Source of the DNA: Leptospira soteropolitanensis
Lineage (GTDB): Bacteria; Spirochaetota; Leptospiria; Leptospirales; Leptospiraceae
Direction of reading: 5' to 3'
DNA length: 64,000 bases
NCBI RefSeq assembly: GCF_026151655.1
Contig: NZ_JAMQPN010000001.1
Location: forward strand, 558,001 to 622,000
Under the pieces are notes generated by a model. That model was given only the letters and a program-made list of their open reading frames with translations. It made no database searches and was not told the DNA's origin. This document shows, piece by piece, positions 35,952 through 43,983 of the stretch (its first letter is position 1; each line of letters starts with the position of its first letter). The position numbers were made by a program, and so were the translations under genes.

Positions 35952-36641
35952 CTATTGTGCAAATGAAGATAGAAGTTTAAGTCTATTTTTTGCTTTTTGT
36001 CCCCAACCGGTTCTTGGAAAATTTTTATACAAATGTTCCATAGCAGCTAATTCTTCTTCATTGGATTTACTATAACGAATCGTAATTTTTGGTTCTTCTT
36101 GGAATTTAAAATCAACTGTGACGTGAAAACTTCCCAAAAATACAACTGTTCCCGGTTGCAGATCCACTCGCGATTTTTCAATATCCTTACGATCAAAATC
36201 GATATCAATTTTTGTTGGTTGTTTGGTACTTCCAAAAGCAAAGTCGGAAGCACCACGATTCAAGAGGTGGACCGCATCATGAATTTCATATTGCCCTTCT
36301 TTTAAATTTTGAAAGTAATAGTAATGCTCCGAACTTTCATTGTATTCAAAAGTTTTATCACCTTTTTTAAGTGTAACCTTTTGAAACCTTGGATCAATCA
36401 ATTCGTCCATAATCATTTCATCCTTCACAATTGTCATATGAACTATGATAAGGCTGCTCTGAGCATTTTTAGGACCAAAACTAGAACATTCTGGGAATAG
36501 ATAGGTAATCAAAAATAGAATTAATAACTTTCGAAAGATTCCCGAAGTGACCTTTTCAAAGGTTGAGATTTTTTTCTCCGATGGAATTTGTTCTCCATTG
36601 GGTTTTCTTTCTAAATGATCATCGTAAGAATTTAAACTCAT
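35952..36641 (-). CDS. Membrane-anchored protein of unknown function
   Basis: A 229-residue protein not assigned to any family. A cytosolic stretch of some 33 residues (rich in Lys, Glu) is followed by one hydrophobic helix (about 34-50) and an ECSSFGPKN segment; the Cys at 52 is preceded by Glu, so a lipobox is doubtful. The rest is beta-rich (SLIIVHMTIVKDEM, FLGSFHVTVDFKFQ). It ends exactly where the convergent histidine-phosphatase gene ends (no bases between). Function unknown; probably an envelope protein with a periplasmic domain. Confidence 0.72.
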   Translation of the reverse strand: MSLNSYDDHLERKPNGEQIPSEKKISTFEKVTSGIFRKLLILFLITYLFPECSSFGPKNAQSSLIIVHMTIVKDEMIMDELIDPRFQKVTLKKGDKTFEYNESSEHYYYFQNLKEGQYEIHDAVHLLNRGASDFAFGSTKQPTKIDIDFDRKDIEKSRVDLQPGTVVFLGSFHVTVDFKFQEEPKITIRYSKSNEEELAAMEHLYKNFPRTGWGQKAKNRLKLLSSFAQ

Positions 36642-36655
36642 TGCTTTTATTTACC

Positions 36656-37672
36656 TTAACCCATCGGGTATTGGATCTTCTTAGAAACAAGATTAATATC
36701 CGAAAGAATTTCATCAGATAAAATGACATCGGTTGCTTTTAAAGACTCATCCAATTGTGCTACAGTATTGGCTCCAATGATGGTAGAAGCAACATAGTCA
36801 TGTTGTTTACTCCAAGCAACAGAAAGGACAGTGGCACTCATTCCATATTTTTCGGCAATTTTTAACAATTCTGCAGTGGATGCCAAAGTGTTTTCATTTA
36901 AGAAACGATTCGACATTCGCCTTTGTCTCTCGCCCTCAGCCATATAACGGACAAATCGCGCCCCTTCAGGAGGAACAGACCCATTGTATTTTCCAGTAAG
37001 GACTCCGCCAGCAAGAGGGGAATAAGGTAACAAAGACACTCCTTCTTTTCGACAAACTTGTGCTAACTCATCTTCAAAACGACGGTTCAATATCGAAAAG
37101 TTATTTTGAATGGAATCATACCGAATTAGATTGTGTTTGTCGGAAGTCCAAAGGCTTTTCATCAGTCCAAAAGAAGTTTCATTAGAACAACCTGCGTATC
37201 GAATTTTTCCTTCCTCTTTCAGTTCTGTTAAAGCTTCCATAGTTTCGTCATACGATACATCATGGTCTGGCCAATGGGTTTGGTATAAATCAATGGTTTC
37301 AACGCCTAATCGTTGTAAGGAACCTTCAATTGCACGACGGATATGGTATTTGTCTAATGCCGTTTTTCCCTCGCGGAGAGGAGGACTAAACCAACCGTGA
37401 CCAGGGCCTGCAACTTTCGTTGCCAGAATGATACCATCACGAGGTTTTGTTTTGAGCCACTTTCCGAAAATTTCTTCAGTTCGATGCACCCAAGATTTTT
37501 GTGGAGGGACAGGATAAATTTCAGCGGTATCATAAAAATCAATTCCTGCATCGTAAGCACGATCCAGAATTCGAAACGCCTCATCTTCGTTACATGAGGA
37601 GCCAAAAGTCATGGTTCCCATACAAATTTCGGAAACCACCATTCCTGTTTTGCCAAGTCTTCGTTTTTTCAT
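36656..37672 (-). CDS. Aldo/keto reductase
   Basis: A 338-residue NADPH-dependent (alpha/beta)8 barrel reductase. The catalytic tetrad is visible: Asp and Tyr in [11 protein letters not shown], Lys in ILATKVAG, and His in [13 protein letters not shown]-binding segments follow ([37 protein letters not shown]). The long form, with KTKPRD and [10 protein letters not shown] loops, resembles Tas/YajO-type members. It lies 1 bp after the acylphosphatase gene on the same strand. Substrate unknown. Confidence 0.94.
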   Translation of the reverse strand: MKKRRLGKTGMVVSEICMGTMTFGSSCNEDEAFRILDRAYDAGIDFYDTAEIYPVPPQKSWVHRTEEIFGKWLKTKPRDGIILATKVAGPGHGWFSPPLREGKTALDKYHIRRAIEGSLQRLGVETIDLYQTHWPDHDVSYDETMEALTELKEEGKIRYAGCSNETSFGLMKSLWTSDKHNLIRYDSIQNNFSILNRRFEDELAQVCRKEGVSLLPYSPLAGGVLTGKYNGSVPPEGARFVRYMAEGERQRRMSNRFLNENTLASTAELLKIAEKYGMSATVLSVAWSKQHDYVASTIIGANTVAQLDESLKATDVILSDEILSDINLVSKKIQYPMG

Positions 37673-37673
37673 G

Positions 37674-37961
37674 TTATTTTTTAATTAAAAAAGTTCTGAA
37701 TTGATTTTTTGGATCACTCCACTCAATGACATGATCCTTCACTTTTGCTTTTGTTGGTCCTCGTTGCATGGCTCTGTACAAATCTTCGATAAAAAGTTTG
37801 TCACCTTCAACAACTGCTTCCACCTCACCATTGGGTAAGTTTTGAGTATAACCTTTGAGTCTCATTTCTTGGGCTTTTTGGAGGACATAGTAACGAAACC
37901 CGACCCCTTGTACAATTCCCCGTATTAAAATTCGCGCTCTCGCTTCTTCTGATTTTCCCAA
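37674..37961 (-). CDS. acyP: Acylphosphatase
   Basis: A 95-residue acylphosphatase, which hydrolyses acyl phosphates such as carbamoyl or acetyl phosphate. The loop [13 protein letters not shown] contains the catalytic Arg (GVGFR), and [18 protein letters not shown] contains the second catalytic residue (Asn) region. The start is a TTG at 37961 with an excellent AAAGGAG seven bases upstream. It is between the RppH-like gene (21 bp) and the aldo/keto reductase gene (1 bp) and shares their transcript. Confidence 0.94.
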   Translation of the reverse strand: MGKSEEARARILIRGIVQGVGFRYYVLQKAQEMRLKGYTQNLPNGEVEAVVEGDKLFIEDLYRAMQRGPTKAKVKDHVIEWSDPKNQFRTFLIKK

Positions 37962-37982
37962 AGATAGTCTCCTTTCTAGAAC

Positions 37983-38501
37983 TTACTTGGATTTAGAATT
38001 CTCTGCAATGTAATTTTGAATGGCAGCTTTAAAAAGAGGAACAAACTTCTCATATACGGCTCGCTTGAATTCAACAACGGACCCAATCGTATCTTCAATT
38101 TCCATAAATTGAACCGTTAAAAACTCTTGTTCATGATGGACCAAATCGCATTCTTCTAAGGTTCCATCCCAGTAAAATAGTATCCATCTTTGTAATTGCC
38201 CACGAAATTTTTGTAAGTGAGAATTGAGTCCCAATGAATTAGGAAAGTCATAAGGAATCCAATCTGGATATTCAGTTACATAAGTTGCTTTTTTGATTCC
38301 AAGTTCTTCATATAATTCTCGTTTAGCGGCCTCTAGATAATCCTCATCTTCATCGATTCCACCTTGAGGAAACTGCCAAGAACCTGGGAATTGCACTCGT
38401 TCTCCTACAATCACTTTGCCTGAAGAGTTAAAAACCACCATGCCTACATTTTTGCGGTAGGGTTTGTCTGTCATATTTCTTAGAATGGCTCTATCATCCA
38501 T
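37983..38501 (-). CDS. rppH: RNA pyrophosphohydrolase-like Nudix hydrolase
   Basis: A 172-residue Nudix hydrolase. The Nudix box GGIDEDEDYLEAAKRELYEE followed by LGI fits GX5EX7REUXEEXGU exactly. The flanks (YRKNVGMVVFN, PGSWQFPQGG, VEFKRAVYEK) match RppH, which removes pyrophosphate from the 5' end of mRNA to start decay; plant-type Ap4A hydrolases look similar. The start could also be the internal ATG at 38474 (TDKPYRKNVG), which fits E. coli RppH better. It is first in a three-gene operon with acyP and the aldo/keto reductase. Confidence 0.9.
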   Translation of the reverse strand: MDDRAILRNMTDKPYRKNVGMVVFNSSGKVIVGERVQFPGSWQFPQGGIDEDEDYLEAAKRELYEELGIKKATYVTEYPDWIPYDFPNSLGLNSHLQKFRGQLQRWILFYWDGTLEECDLVHHEQEFLTVQFMEIEDTIGSVVEFKRAVYEKFVPLFKAAIQNYIAENSKSK

Positions 38502-38573
38502 TTTCGCAAGAAATTCCTTAATTTTTTGTTTCTCCGCCAGTCCGAGGTTCCAATCTTGGACTTAGGAAGTAAT

Positions 38574-39062
38574 ATGAAGATCATTTTGGTTCGTCACGGT
38601 GAGGCGGAAAACGCAAGCTCAACGATTTCTGATTCGCAACGGGATCTAACAGACAAAGGTGTCAGTGATATTCATAAAATCGGTAAGTTTATTAAAAACT
38701 CATCCTTAGCTGTTAAACAAGTATACTATAGCCCTTATACAAGAACGAAACACACAGCGGAGATTCTATCTGAAGAGTTGAAATACAGTTGTGAAATGCT
38801 TCCGTCTGATGATCTATTAGCAGGCAAAGGTTGCACAGATATTATTTCTTGTTTAGTTAATTTTACAAACTCCGATACGGTTTTGTTAGTTGGTCATAAT
38901 CCAGACATTACTTATTTCGCTGCAAAACTTTTGGGAAATTCAAGTGCTGCAGAAAATTTAATCTTTCAACCTGGTTCCACCATTGCCATCAACGTAGCTC
39001 GGGAGAAATTTGCACACGGTCAAATTATTTGGGCTATTTCTCCAGACAATCTAGGCATTTGA
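38574..39062 (+). CDS. sixA: SixA-like phosphohistidine phosphatase
   Basis: A 162-residue short histidine phosphatase of the SixA type. The active site is ILVRHGEAE (Arg7, His8), a YSPYTRTKHTAEIL segment with the Arg, and LLVGHNPDI with the second His, all intact. SixA removes phosphate from phospho-His on HPt or PTS proteins. The start is the ATG at 38574 with TAGGAAG upstream; an earlier ATG at 38526 would add 16 residues with no ribosome site. Single gene, 62 bp before tRNA-Pro. Confidence 0.9.
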   Translation: MKIILVRHGEAENASSTISDSQRDLTDKGVSDIHKIGKFIKNSSLAVKQVYYSPYTRTKHTAEILSEELKYSCEMLPSDDLLAGKGCTDIISCLVNFTNSDTVLLVGHNPDITYFAAKLLGNSSAAENLIFQPGSTIAINVAREKFAHGQIIWAISPDNLGI

Positions 39063-39124
39063 ATTTCTAATTCTTAGTAAGACTTGACCCGTTTTCGATC
39101 ATAGGGTTTTTGGATTCCAGAACA

Positions 39125-39196
39125 CGGGGTGTAGCGCAGCGGTAGCGCACTTGTCTGGGGGGCAAGGGGTCGCCGGTTCAAATCCGGTCACTCCGA
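39125..39196 (+). tRNA. tRNA-Pro (anticodon GGG)
   Basis: A 72-nt cloverleaf: acceptor CGGGGTG / CACTCCG, D-arm GCGC/GCGC, anticodon stem CTTGT/GCAAG with loop CTGGGGG giving GGG, T-arm GCCGG-TTCAAAT-CCGGT, discriminator A. C1-G72 fits tRNA-Pro. CCA is not encoded. A TTGACC box lies at 39084-39089, like the one before tRNA-Gly, but no good -10 is seen. Confidence 0.95.
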
Positions 39197-39215
39197 AGTT
39201 CAAAAGTTTTATTTT

Positions 39216-39250
39216 AAAAAACCCAGCAGGCCTGCGAACAAACCTGCCGG
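39216..39250 (-). terminator. Terminator after the phasin-like gene
   Basis: On the minus strand, GCAGG pairs with CCTGC and is followed by TGGG and six T. The GCAGGCCTGC arm is itself a palindrome, so alternative pairings exist. Confidence 0.5.
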
Positions 39251-39284
39251 AAGAAAATTCAGGATGGTGATATACAAATATAAC

Positions 39285-39575
39285 TTAGGAAGGTTTGTTT
39301 TGGTTTCCTTCTTTCACTTTATCTAAATATTTAGCTACATTGTCTTTGATTTCATCAAAACGAACGATTCCCCAAGCCACACCCATTTTTACTTTTAGGG
39401 CATTGTCGCTGGTATCGCTTTCGCCTTGCTCTTTCAACTTTTGAAAGTTGGTTTCAAATTTGCTTTTTTTCTCGTTTAGGTCAACGACCAGTTTCTCCCA
39501 AACTTCTTTGGAAGTCTTTACGGCGCCAATCCCAGCATTTACGATATCTTGTAGCTTGTTTTCCACATTGCTCAT
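39285..39575 (-). CDS. Phasin-like coiled-coil protein
   Basis: A 96-residue helical protein with long amphipathic helices (KTSKEVWEKLVVDLNEKKSK followed by FETNFQKLKEQGES, and VRFDEIKDNVAKYLDKVKEG). This size and pattern fit phasin-superfamily proteins, which coat polyhydroxyalkanoate granules or act as coiled-coil scaffolds; poly-hydroxybutyrate genes are not seen here. AAGGAG lies nine bases before the ATG, a strong site, suggesting high expression. It is followed by its own terminator. Confidence 0.78.
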   Translation of the reverse strand: MSNVENKLQDIVNAGIGAVKTSKEVWEKLVVDLNEKKSKFETNFQKLKEQGESDTSDNALKVKMGVAWGIVRFDEIKDNVAKYLDKVKEGNQNKPS

Positions 39576-39673
39576 CGGATGTTACTCCTTCTCTTTCCAT
39601 TATTTTGCACTGCACAATAATGTCCAGAAAGAATTTTCTGGAGGATTCTGAATTCCTGGGCTAAAATGGTCGG

Positions 39674-40714
39674 ATGCGCTTAAAAACCCTAAGGAATCTT
39701 TTCAACATTTTGACCCTTGTTTTCTTGTTTGCTAATTGCAGTAGCCCCATCCAAGAAAAACCCATTGTTGGCTGCGAACGAATTCCAGGCACTCCTGGAC
39801 CCGAAGATTTGGATCTTATCCGAGATACATCTACGGTCATTGTTTCTTCCCATGAGCGCCGCAATGGACTGAAAGATATCGGTGCTTTGTTTGAAGTTTC
39901 TTTCACTAACCCAAATGGAAAATTAGAAGCTAAAAAAATTGAAACTAATTATCCTGAAAACTTTCGACCACATGGGATTAGTTATGCGAAAGTGAAAGGT
40001 GTGGATACCTTAGCCGTGATTTCTCATACTTTAGTAGATGAAAATCCACATACCATTGAAATTTTTGAAAGATCGACATCAGGTAAATGGACTCATTCAA
40101 AAACATTGAGTGATCCCACTCTCACAAGTCCCAATGATATTTTTATGAATGAAGCCGGAGAAATTTTTGCTTCCAATGACAATGGGACAAGTAACACCTT
40201 TCGTAAATATTGGGATATGATCATTCGTAGTGGTCGGGCCGACATAGCTTATTATGATGGAAAAACATTCCAGGCATTAAATGTTCCGGTGATGTTAGGG
40301 AACGGAATTTACATTCGAAAAAAAGGAAATGATGAGTTGTTGTACCGGTCAGTATTTTCTGAAAAAGCCATTCGTGTTTATCAAGTGGAACGAAATGCAG
40401 GAAAGATCAATTTAAAGTATTTGGAATCCATAGCCATCGGTGCAGGCCCTGACAATATTTTAGAAGATGAAAATGGAATGCTATGGCTTGCAGCTCATGA
40501 CTCTACTTATAAATTCATTCGTCACGTAATGAACCGAACGAATTTAGCGCCCACTCGTATATTTAAAATCAATCCAGAAAACAAAGAAGTTACTGAAGTC
40601 TATGCCAACGAAGGCGCTGAAATTTCTGCAGGTAGTACAGGACTTGTTTTCAAAAACAGACTTTTGATTTCACAAGTGTTTGAAGATTTTCTTTTAGTTT
40701 GTCCAAGACCATAA
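39674..40714 (+). CDS. Paraoxonase/arylesterase-like propeller lipoprotein
   Basis: A 346-residue lipoprotein (lipobox FLFANC, Cys22). The mature part reads like the paraoxonase (PON) propeller: GPEDLDLIRDTSTVIVSSHE, PHGISYAK, SPNDIFMNEAGEIFASND, and GPDNILEDENGMLWLAAH, which line up with the calcium-binding Glu, Asn and Asp positions of PON1 (SEDLE, NDI, DNI). PON enzymes hydrolyse lactones and aryl esters. It is a third lipid-anchored six-blade propeller in the window, but it is not a close copy of the two at 24-26.6 kb. Confidence 0.85.
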   Translation: MRLKTLRNLFNILTLVFLFANCSSPIQEKPIVGCERIPGTPGPEDLDLIRDTSTVIVSSHERRNGLKDIGALFEVSFTNPNGKLEAKKIETNYPENFRPHGISYAKVKGVDTLAVISHTLVDENPHTIEIFERSTSGKWTHSKTLSDPTLTSPNDIFMNEAGEIFASNDNGTSNTFRKYWDMIIRSGRADIAYYDGKTFQALNVPVMLGNGIYIRKKGNDELLYRSVFSEKAIRVYQVERNAGKINLKYLESIAIGAGPDNILEDENGMLWLAAHDSTYKFIRHVMNRTNLAPTRIFKINPENKEVTEVYANEGAEISAGSTGLVFKNRLLISQVFEDFLLVCPRP

Positions 40715-40736
40715 GGAAAGATTTTTATAGATAAGG

Positions 40737-40765
40737 ATACGATGGTCTTGGGTAGACCGTCGTAT
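40737..40765 (+). terminator. Hairpin after the PON-like gene
   Basis: ATACGA-T-GGTC, seven-base loop, GACC-G-TCGTAT: an 11-bp stem with one T-G pair. The tail is T-rich but interrupted. It lies just where the missing 5' end of the YdeI-like gene should be. Confidence 0.6.
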
Positions 40766-40770
40766 TTGGG

Positions 40771-41283
40771 TTAAATTTTGCAAAATACCCGAATGGAATT
40801 TGGCTTCAAATTTACAAAAAAGACACTGAAATCAAATCGATCACCTATGAAGAAGCATTAGATGAAGCACTTTGTTTTGGCTGGATCGATAGCCAGAAAA
40901 AAAAGTATGACGAAAAATCTTGGCTCCAAAAATTTACTCCACGTAGGTCAAAGAGTATTTGGTCAAAACGAAATAGGGAGAAAGTCGCTTTGTTAATCAA
41001 AGAGAAGCGAATGCAACCAAGTGGACTTTTAGAAATTAAAGCCGCACAAAAAGACGGGAGATGGGACAAGGCTTATGAGTCTCCCAGCCAAATGGAAATA
41101 CCTTCTGATTTTTTAGCAAAATTAGTAAAAGACCAGAAGGCACATGAATTCTTTAAAACACTGAATAAAACAAATTTGTATGCAATTTCCTGGCGATTAC
41201 AAACAGCGAAGACTCCTGAAACAAGAGAAAAACGTATGAAGGTAATTTTGGAAATGATGAAGAATCAACAAAAATTGCACTAA
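40771..41283 (+). pseudogene. YdeI/OmpD-associated family protein, 5'-truncated
   Basis: The frame from 40771 to 41283 reads as a YdeI-like protein: PNGIWLQIYKKDTEIK, SITYEEALDEALCFGWIDSQ, KFTPRRSKSIWSKRN, KDGRW and TPETREKRMKVI, which are the family's conserved segments. About the first 30 residues are absent: there is no ATG, GTG or TTG in frame before the TTG at 40990, a stop lies in frame at 40753, and a hairpin occupies the expected start. Translation from 40990 would give only 97 residues without the conserved core. It is therefore called a pseudogene. A frameshift joining an upstream start was sought and not found. Confidence 0.8.
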
Positions 41284-41321
41284 ATTAGTCAGCAGTCGCT
41301 TGAAATTTACATAACACCAAT

Positions 41322-41852
41322 ATGAAATACATCGCATTACTCAGAGGAATCAATGTAGGAGGCAACAGAAAGGTAGAAATGAAAAAACTACGAAGCCTTA
41401 TGGAATCCTTAGGATACACTGAAGTTTCTACTTATATCAATTCAGGAAATATCATTTTTGAAGCAGAAGATGACACAAAAACAGTTCGATTCAAAATAGA
41501 AAAGAGTTTTGAAAAAGTTTTCAAATTTGAAATCCCCACGATCGTAAAGACAGAAAAAGAAATGAAAAAAATTGCAAATGCGATCCCAAAAGAATGGCAA
41601 AATGACTCCACGCAAAGAACGGATGTTGCCTATTTGTTTCCAGAAGCCGATTCCAAAAAGATCATTGAGGAACTTCCTCTCAAAAAAGAATTTTTAGAGA
41701 TTCGTTATCAAAAAGGTGCTCTCATTTGGAATATCAAAAGAGAAAATGTGAACAAAAGCCAACTAGCAAAACTCATCAGCCATAAATTGTACAAGTCCAT
41801 GACGATACGAAATGTAAACACAGCAAGGTTTTTGGCTGGAGAAACAGAGTAA
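41322..41852 (+). CDS. DUF1697-family protein
   Basis: A 176-residue member of DUF1697. The N-terminal signature YIALLRGINVGGNRKVEMKK and STYINSGNIIFE are nearly canonical, and the C-terminal part keeps TDVAYLFPE and RNVNTARFL. The biochemical function of the family is unknown. It follows the broken YdeI gene by 38 bp; the two families are often neighbours in small accessory operons. Confidence 0.94.
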   Translation: MKYIALLRGINVGGNRKVEMKKLRSLMESLGYTEVSTYINSGNIIFEAEDDTKTVRFKIEKSFEKVFKFEIPTIVKTEKEMKKIANAIPKEWQNDSTQRTDVAYLFPEADSKKIIEELPLKKEFLEIRYQKGALIWNIKRENVNKSQLAKLISHKLYKSMTIRNVNTARFLAGETE

Positions 41853-41904
41853 AAACAAAGTATAGTGAAAACTAGAAAGTTACGTTTTTAAGTTAATCAC
41901 CATC

Positions 41905-42495
41905 TTAAGCAAGTCCCTTCAATACAGCTTCAATCGTATCCACTAACAACGGTTCTCTATTCACATCTGAATGTTGGGCCACAAGTTTCGGGTGTGTGAA
42001 AGCAGTTCCCGCTGAGATCAAAATTTCTGTGATTTGGTTCACATCGCGTTTTTTGATTTTCTTTTGGCTCATAGCCTCTGTGACCAAACTCGACATTTGG
42101 CTATGCATATTGGATAAATGAGTTTGGATGAAGGGTTTGGACTCTTCTGCCGCCATATCGAATGCTTTATACAATTCTGGATCTAGTTTTACTTTTTCCA
42201 ATTTCATCCGGTGGAGGTTTTGAAACCAGGTGAGAATCTTTTGGATGGGATCTCGTTTTTCTTTTACAAGTAAATCCTGTTTCTCATCCAACTTCACAAG
42301 CCAACGTTCGGAAACTGCATCGAGAAGGGCTGTTTTGTCTTGAAAGTGAGAATAGAGGGCCGCATGGCTAATTCCCATTTCTTTAGCCACGTCCACCAAC
42401 CGAACCTTTTCAAAACCCTTGGCTCGCATCTGGTCAATTGCGATTTCTACTGCTTTGTCTTGGATTTCCGTAGCGGTAAGACCAGTTCTTGGCAT
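41905..42495 (-). CDS. TetR-family transcriptional regulator
   Basis: A 196-residue TetR regulator. The helix-turn-helix is clear in the N-terminal 55 residues (AIDQMRAKGFEKVRLVDVAK, EMGISHAALYSHFQDKTALL), and a TetR_C_7-like ligand domain follows. No Shine-Dalgarno lies before its ATG (the upstream bases are pyrimidine-rich on this strand), so its mRNA may be leaderless. It diverges from an SDR gene; a 17-bp palindrome lies between the two, and another TTACAAAA half-site at 42537-42544 is nearer to it. Confidence 0.93.
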   Translation of the reverse strand: MPRTGLTATEIQDKAVEIAIDQMRAKGFEKVRLVDVAKEMGISHAALYSHFQDKTALLDAVSERWLVKLDEKQDLLVKEKRDPIQKILTWFQNLHRMKLEKVKLDPELYKAFDMAAEESKPFIQTHLSNMHSQMSSLVTEAMSQKKIKKRDVNQITEILISAGTAFTHPKLVAQHSDVNREPLLVDTIEAVLKGLA

Positions 42496-42575
42496 AAGGA
42501 AAGGATTGAATTCGGAGCAGGGGGGTCAATCTCGAATTACAAAATGAAAAAAATGTTAGTTTTAAACTTACGGAC

Positions 42576-42604
42576 TTGACTTTTTGTAACTTACAAAATA
42601 ACGT
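42576..42604 (+). promoter_or_regulatory. SDR promoter with palindromic operator in the spacer
   Basis: TTGACT (42576-42581) is a -35, and TAACGT (42599-42604) a weak -10, 17 bp apart. The spacer (42582-42598) is a perfect palindrome, TTTTGTAA-C-TTACAAAA. It is placed to block RNA polymerase, presumably by the divergent TetR protein. Confidence 0.65.
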
Positions 42605-42633
42605 AAATGTAAGTAAAGGAAAGGTAAAAATTT

Positions 42634-43383
42634 ATGATATTGAATGGAAATACAATCCTCATCACCGGGGGAACAAGTGGAATTGGTCTTGCACTAGCAA
42701 AACGACTATCCAATCTCGGAAATCAAATTTTGGTTTGCGGAACGAATGTAAAAAAGATGGAAGAAATTTCTAAATCTTATCCTAGTTGGGGGACTTATCT
42801 ATTTGATATCTCTCGACCTGAAGAAAGAGAAAAGTTGTTTGAAAAAACTACAAAAGATTTTCCAGAACTGAACGTATTATTCAACAACGCAGGTATACAA
42901 AGGTATCCCAAACTGGACGAAGTGGAACCTTGGTCTGATTTAGGAAAGGAGCTCGACGTAAATTTGGCTGCTCCGATCCATCTTTCTATGTTATTCGCTA
43001 AACATCTGTTTGCAAAGAAAAATGCAGCAATTTTGAATACTACTTCTGGATTGTCACATATCCCTTTGGCTTATGCACCAGTGTATAGTGCAACCAAAGC
43101 AGCTCTACATTCTTTCACTTTGACATTACGATTCCAATTTCGTAACCAACCGATTGAGGTAATTGAAGTTTCTCCACCGATGGTAGATACTGATTTAGGA
43201 ATTCCTAACACACATACGGCGGGACTCAATTTAGATGAATATGCTGATGGTGTCATAGCCGGGCTAAAAAATGGAGAATTAGAAATCACCACAGGTTTTT
43301 CTACAGTCTCTGCCAATGCGAGTCGGGAACAAAAGAATGAAATCTTTTTGTCTATGAACCAGGCAAGGAGTGCATCAAACTAA
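42634..43383 (+). CDS. Short-chain dehydrogenase/reductase (DltE-like)
   Basis: A 249-residue NAD(P)-dependent SDR. The cofactor loop is ITGGTSGIGLALAKRL, followed by NNAG and the catalytic Tyr/Lys pair in PVYSATKAAL, with the Ser in TTSGLS. It resembles DltE-type SDRs. The ATG follows AGGAAAGG closely. It is divergent from the TetR gene and probably repressed by it. Its last 9 bp overlap the convergent end of ruvC. Confidence 0.93.
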   Translation: MILNGNTILITGGTSGIGLALAKRLSNLGNQILVCGTNVKKMEEISKSYPSWGTYLFDISRPEEREKLFEKTTKDFPELNVLFNNAGIQRYPKLDEVEPWSDLGKELDVNLAAPIHLSMLFAKHLFAKKNAAILNTTSGLSHIPLAYAPVYSATKAALHSFTLTLRFQFRNQPIEVIEVSPPMVDTDLGIPNTHTAGLNLDEYADGVIAGLKNGELEITTGFSTVSANASREQKNEIFLSMNQARSASN

Positions 43384-43851
43384 AGAGCGGCCTACAAAGG
43401 CACAAGCGATGGCGTCCCAGGAGTCATCATGGCCTTTTAGATCTTTAAATCCCAAAATCATTTGGATCGCTGCCCGAACTTCTTTTTTGGTGGCGTTCCC
43501 TTTGGCAGAGATTCCTTTTTTGATTTGAGTCGCGGTGAGGGAGACAACAGGAATTTGTTTTTCACCGAGCGAAAGTAAAATGACTCCGCGAGATTCTGAA
43601 ACCTTCATTCCGGTGGTTGTGTTCTGAACGAAGAAGAGTTCTTCTACAGCAGCAGCTTCCGGTTGGAATTCAGTGAGAATGTCCATCAGTTCCTTTCGGA
43701 TATGGAGGAGGTTGTCAGGAGAAGGGGTTTTTGGAGCCACTTCAATAGTTCCGTAAGTTAAAAGTTCGGGGTTGCGGCGTAATCCTTCAGGAAAGGAAAG
43801 AATCGCATACCCCACGCGGTGGGATCCAGGGTCAATGCCGATGATTTTCAA
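43375..43851 (-). CDS. ruvC: Holliday junction resolvase RuvC
   Basis: A 158-residue RuvC, which cuts Holliday junctions with RuvAB. The four catalytic acids are present: Asp7 in IGIDPGSHRVGYA, Glu70 (VEELFFVQN), and the Asp pair in the C-terminal GHDDSWDAIACA. Length and order are normal. No ruvA or ruvB is adjacent. Its 3' end overlaps the SDR gene by 9 bp. Confidence 0.97.
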   Translation of the reverse strand: MKIIGIDPGSHRVGYAILSFPEGLRRNPELLTYGTIEVAPKTPSPDNLLHIRKELMDILTEFQPEAAAVEELFFVQNTTTGMKVSESRGVILLSLGEKQIPVVSLTATQIKKGISAKGNATKKEVRAAIQMILGFKDLKGHDDSWDAIACAFVGRSLV

Positions 43852-43983
43852 TAATTTCTTTCCTTAGCCCCAACTTTTGCCCAGTTTGGCCCGCCCCGAC
43901 CCAAAACCTAGTCTAAAAATGAAAATGACAAGGTACTTTCCTTCCGTATAGTGGAAGAAAACCACCGCAGGAACGTTAAACAC

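Noticed and set aside
40990..41283. Treating the 97-residue TTG-started frame as an intact gene
   Set aside because: Conserved YdeI sequence continues upstream in the same frame to 40771, so this would be only a fragment.
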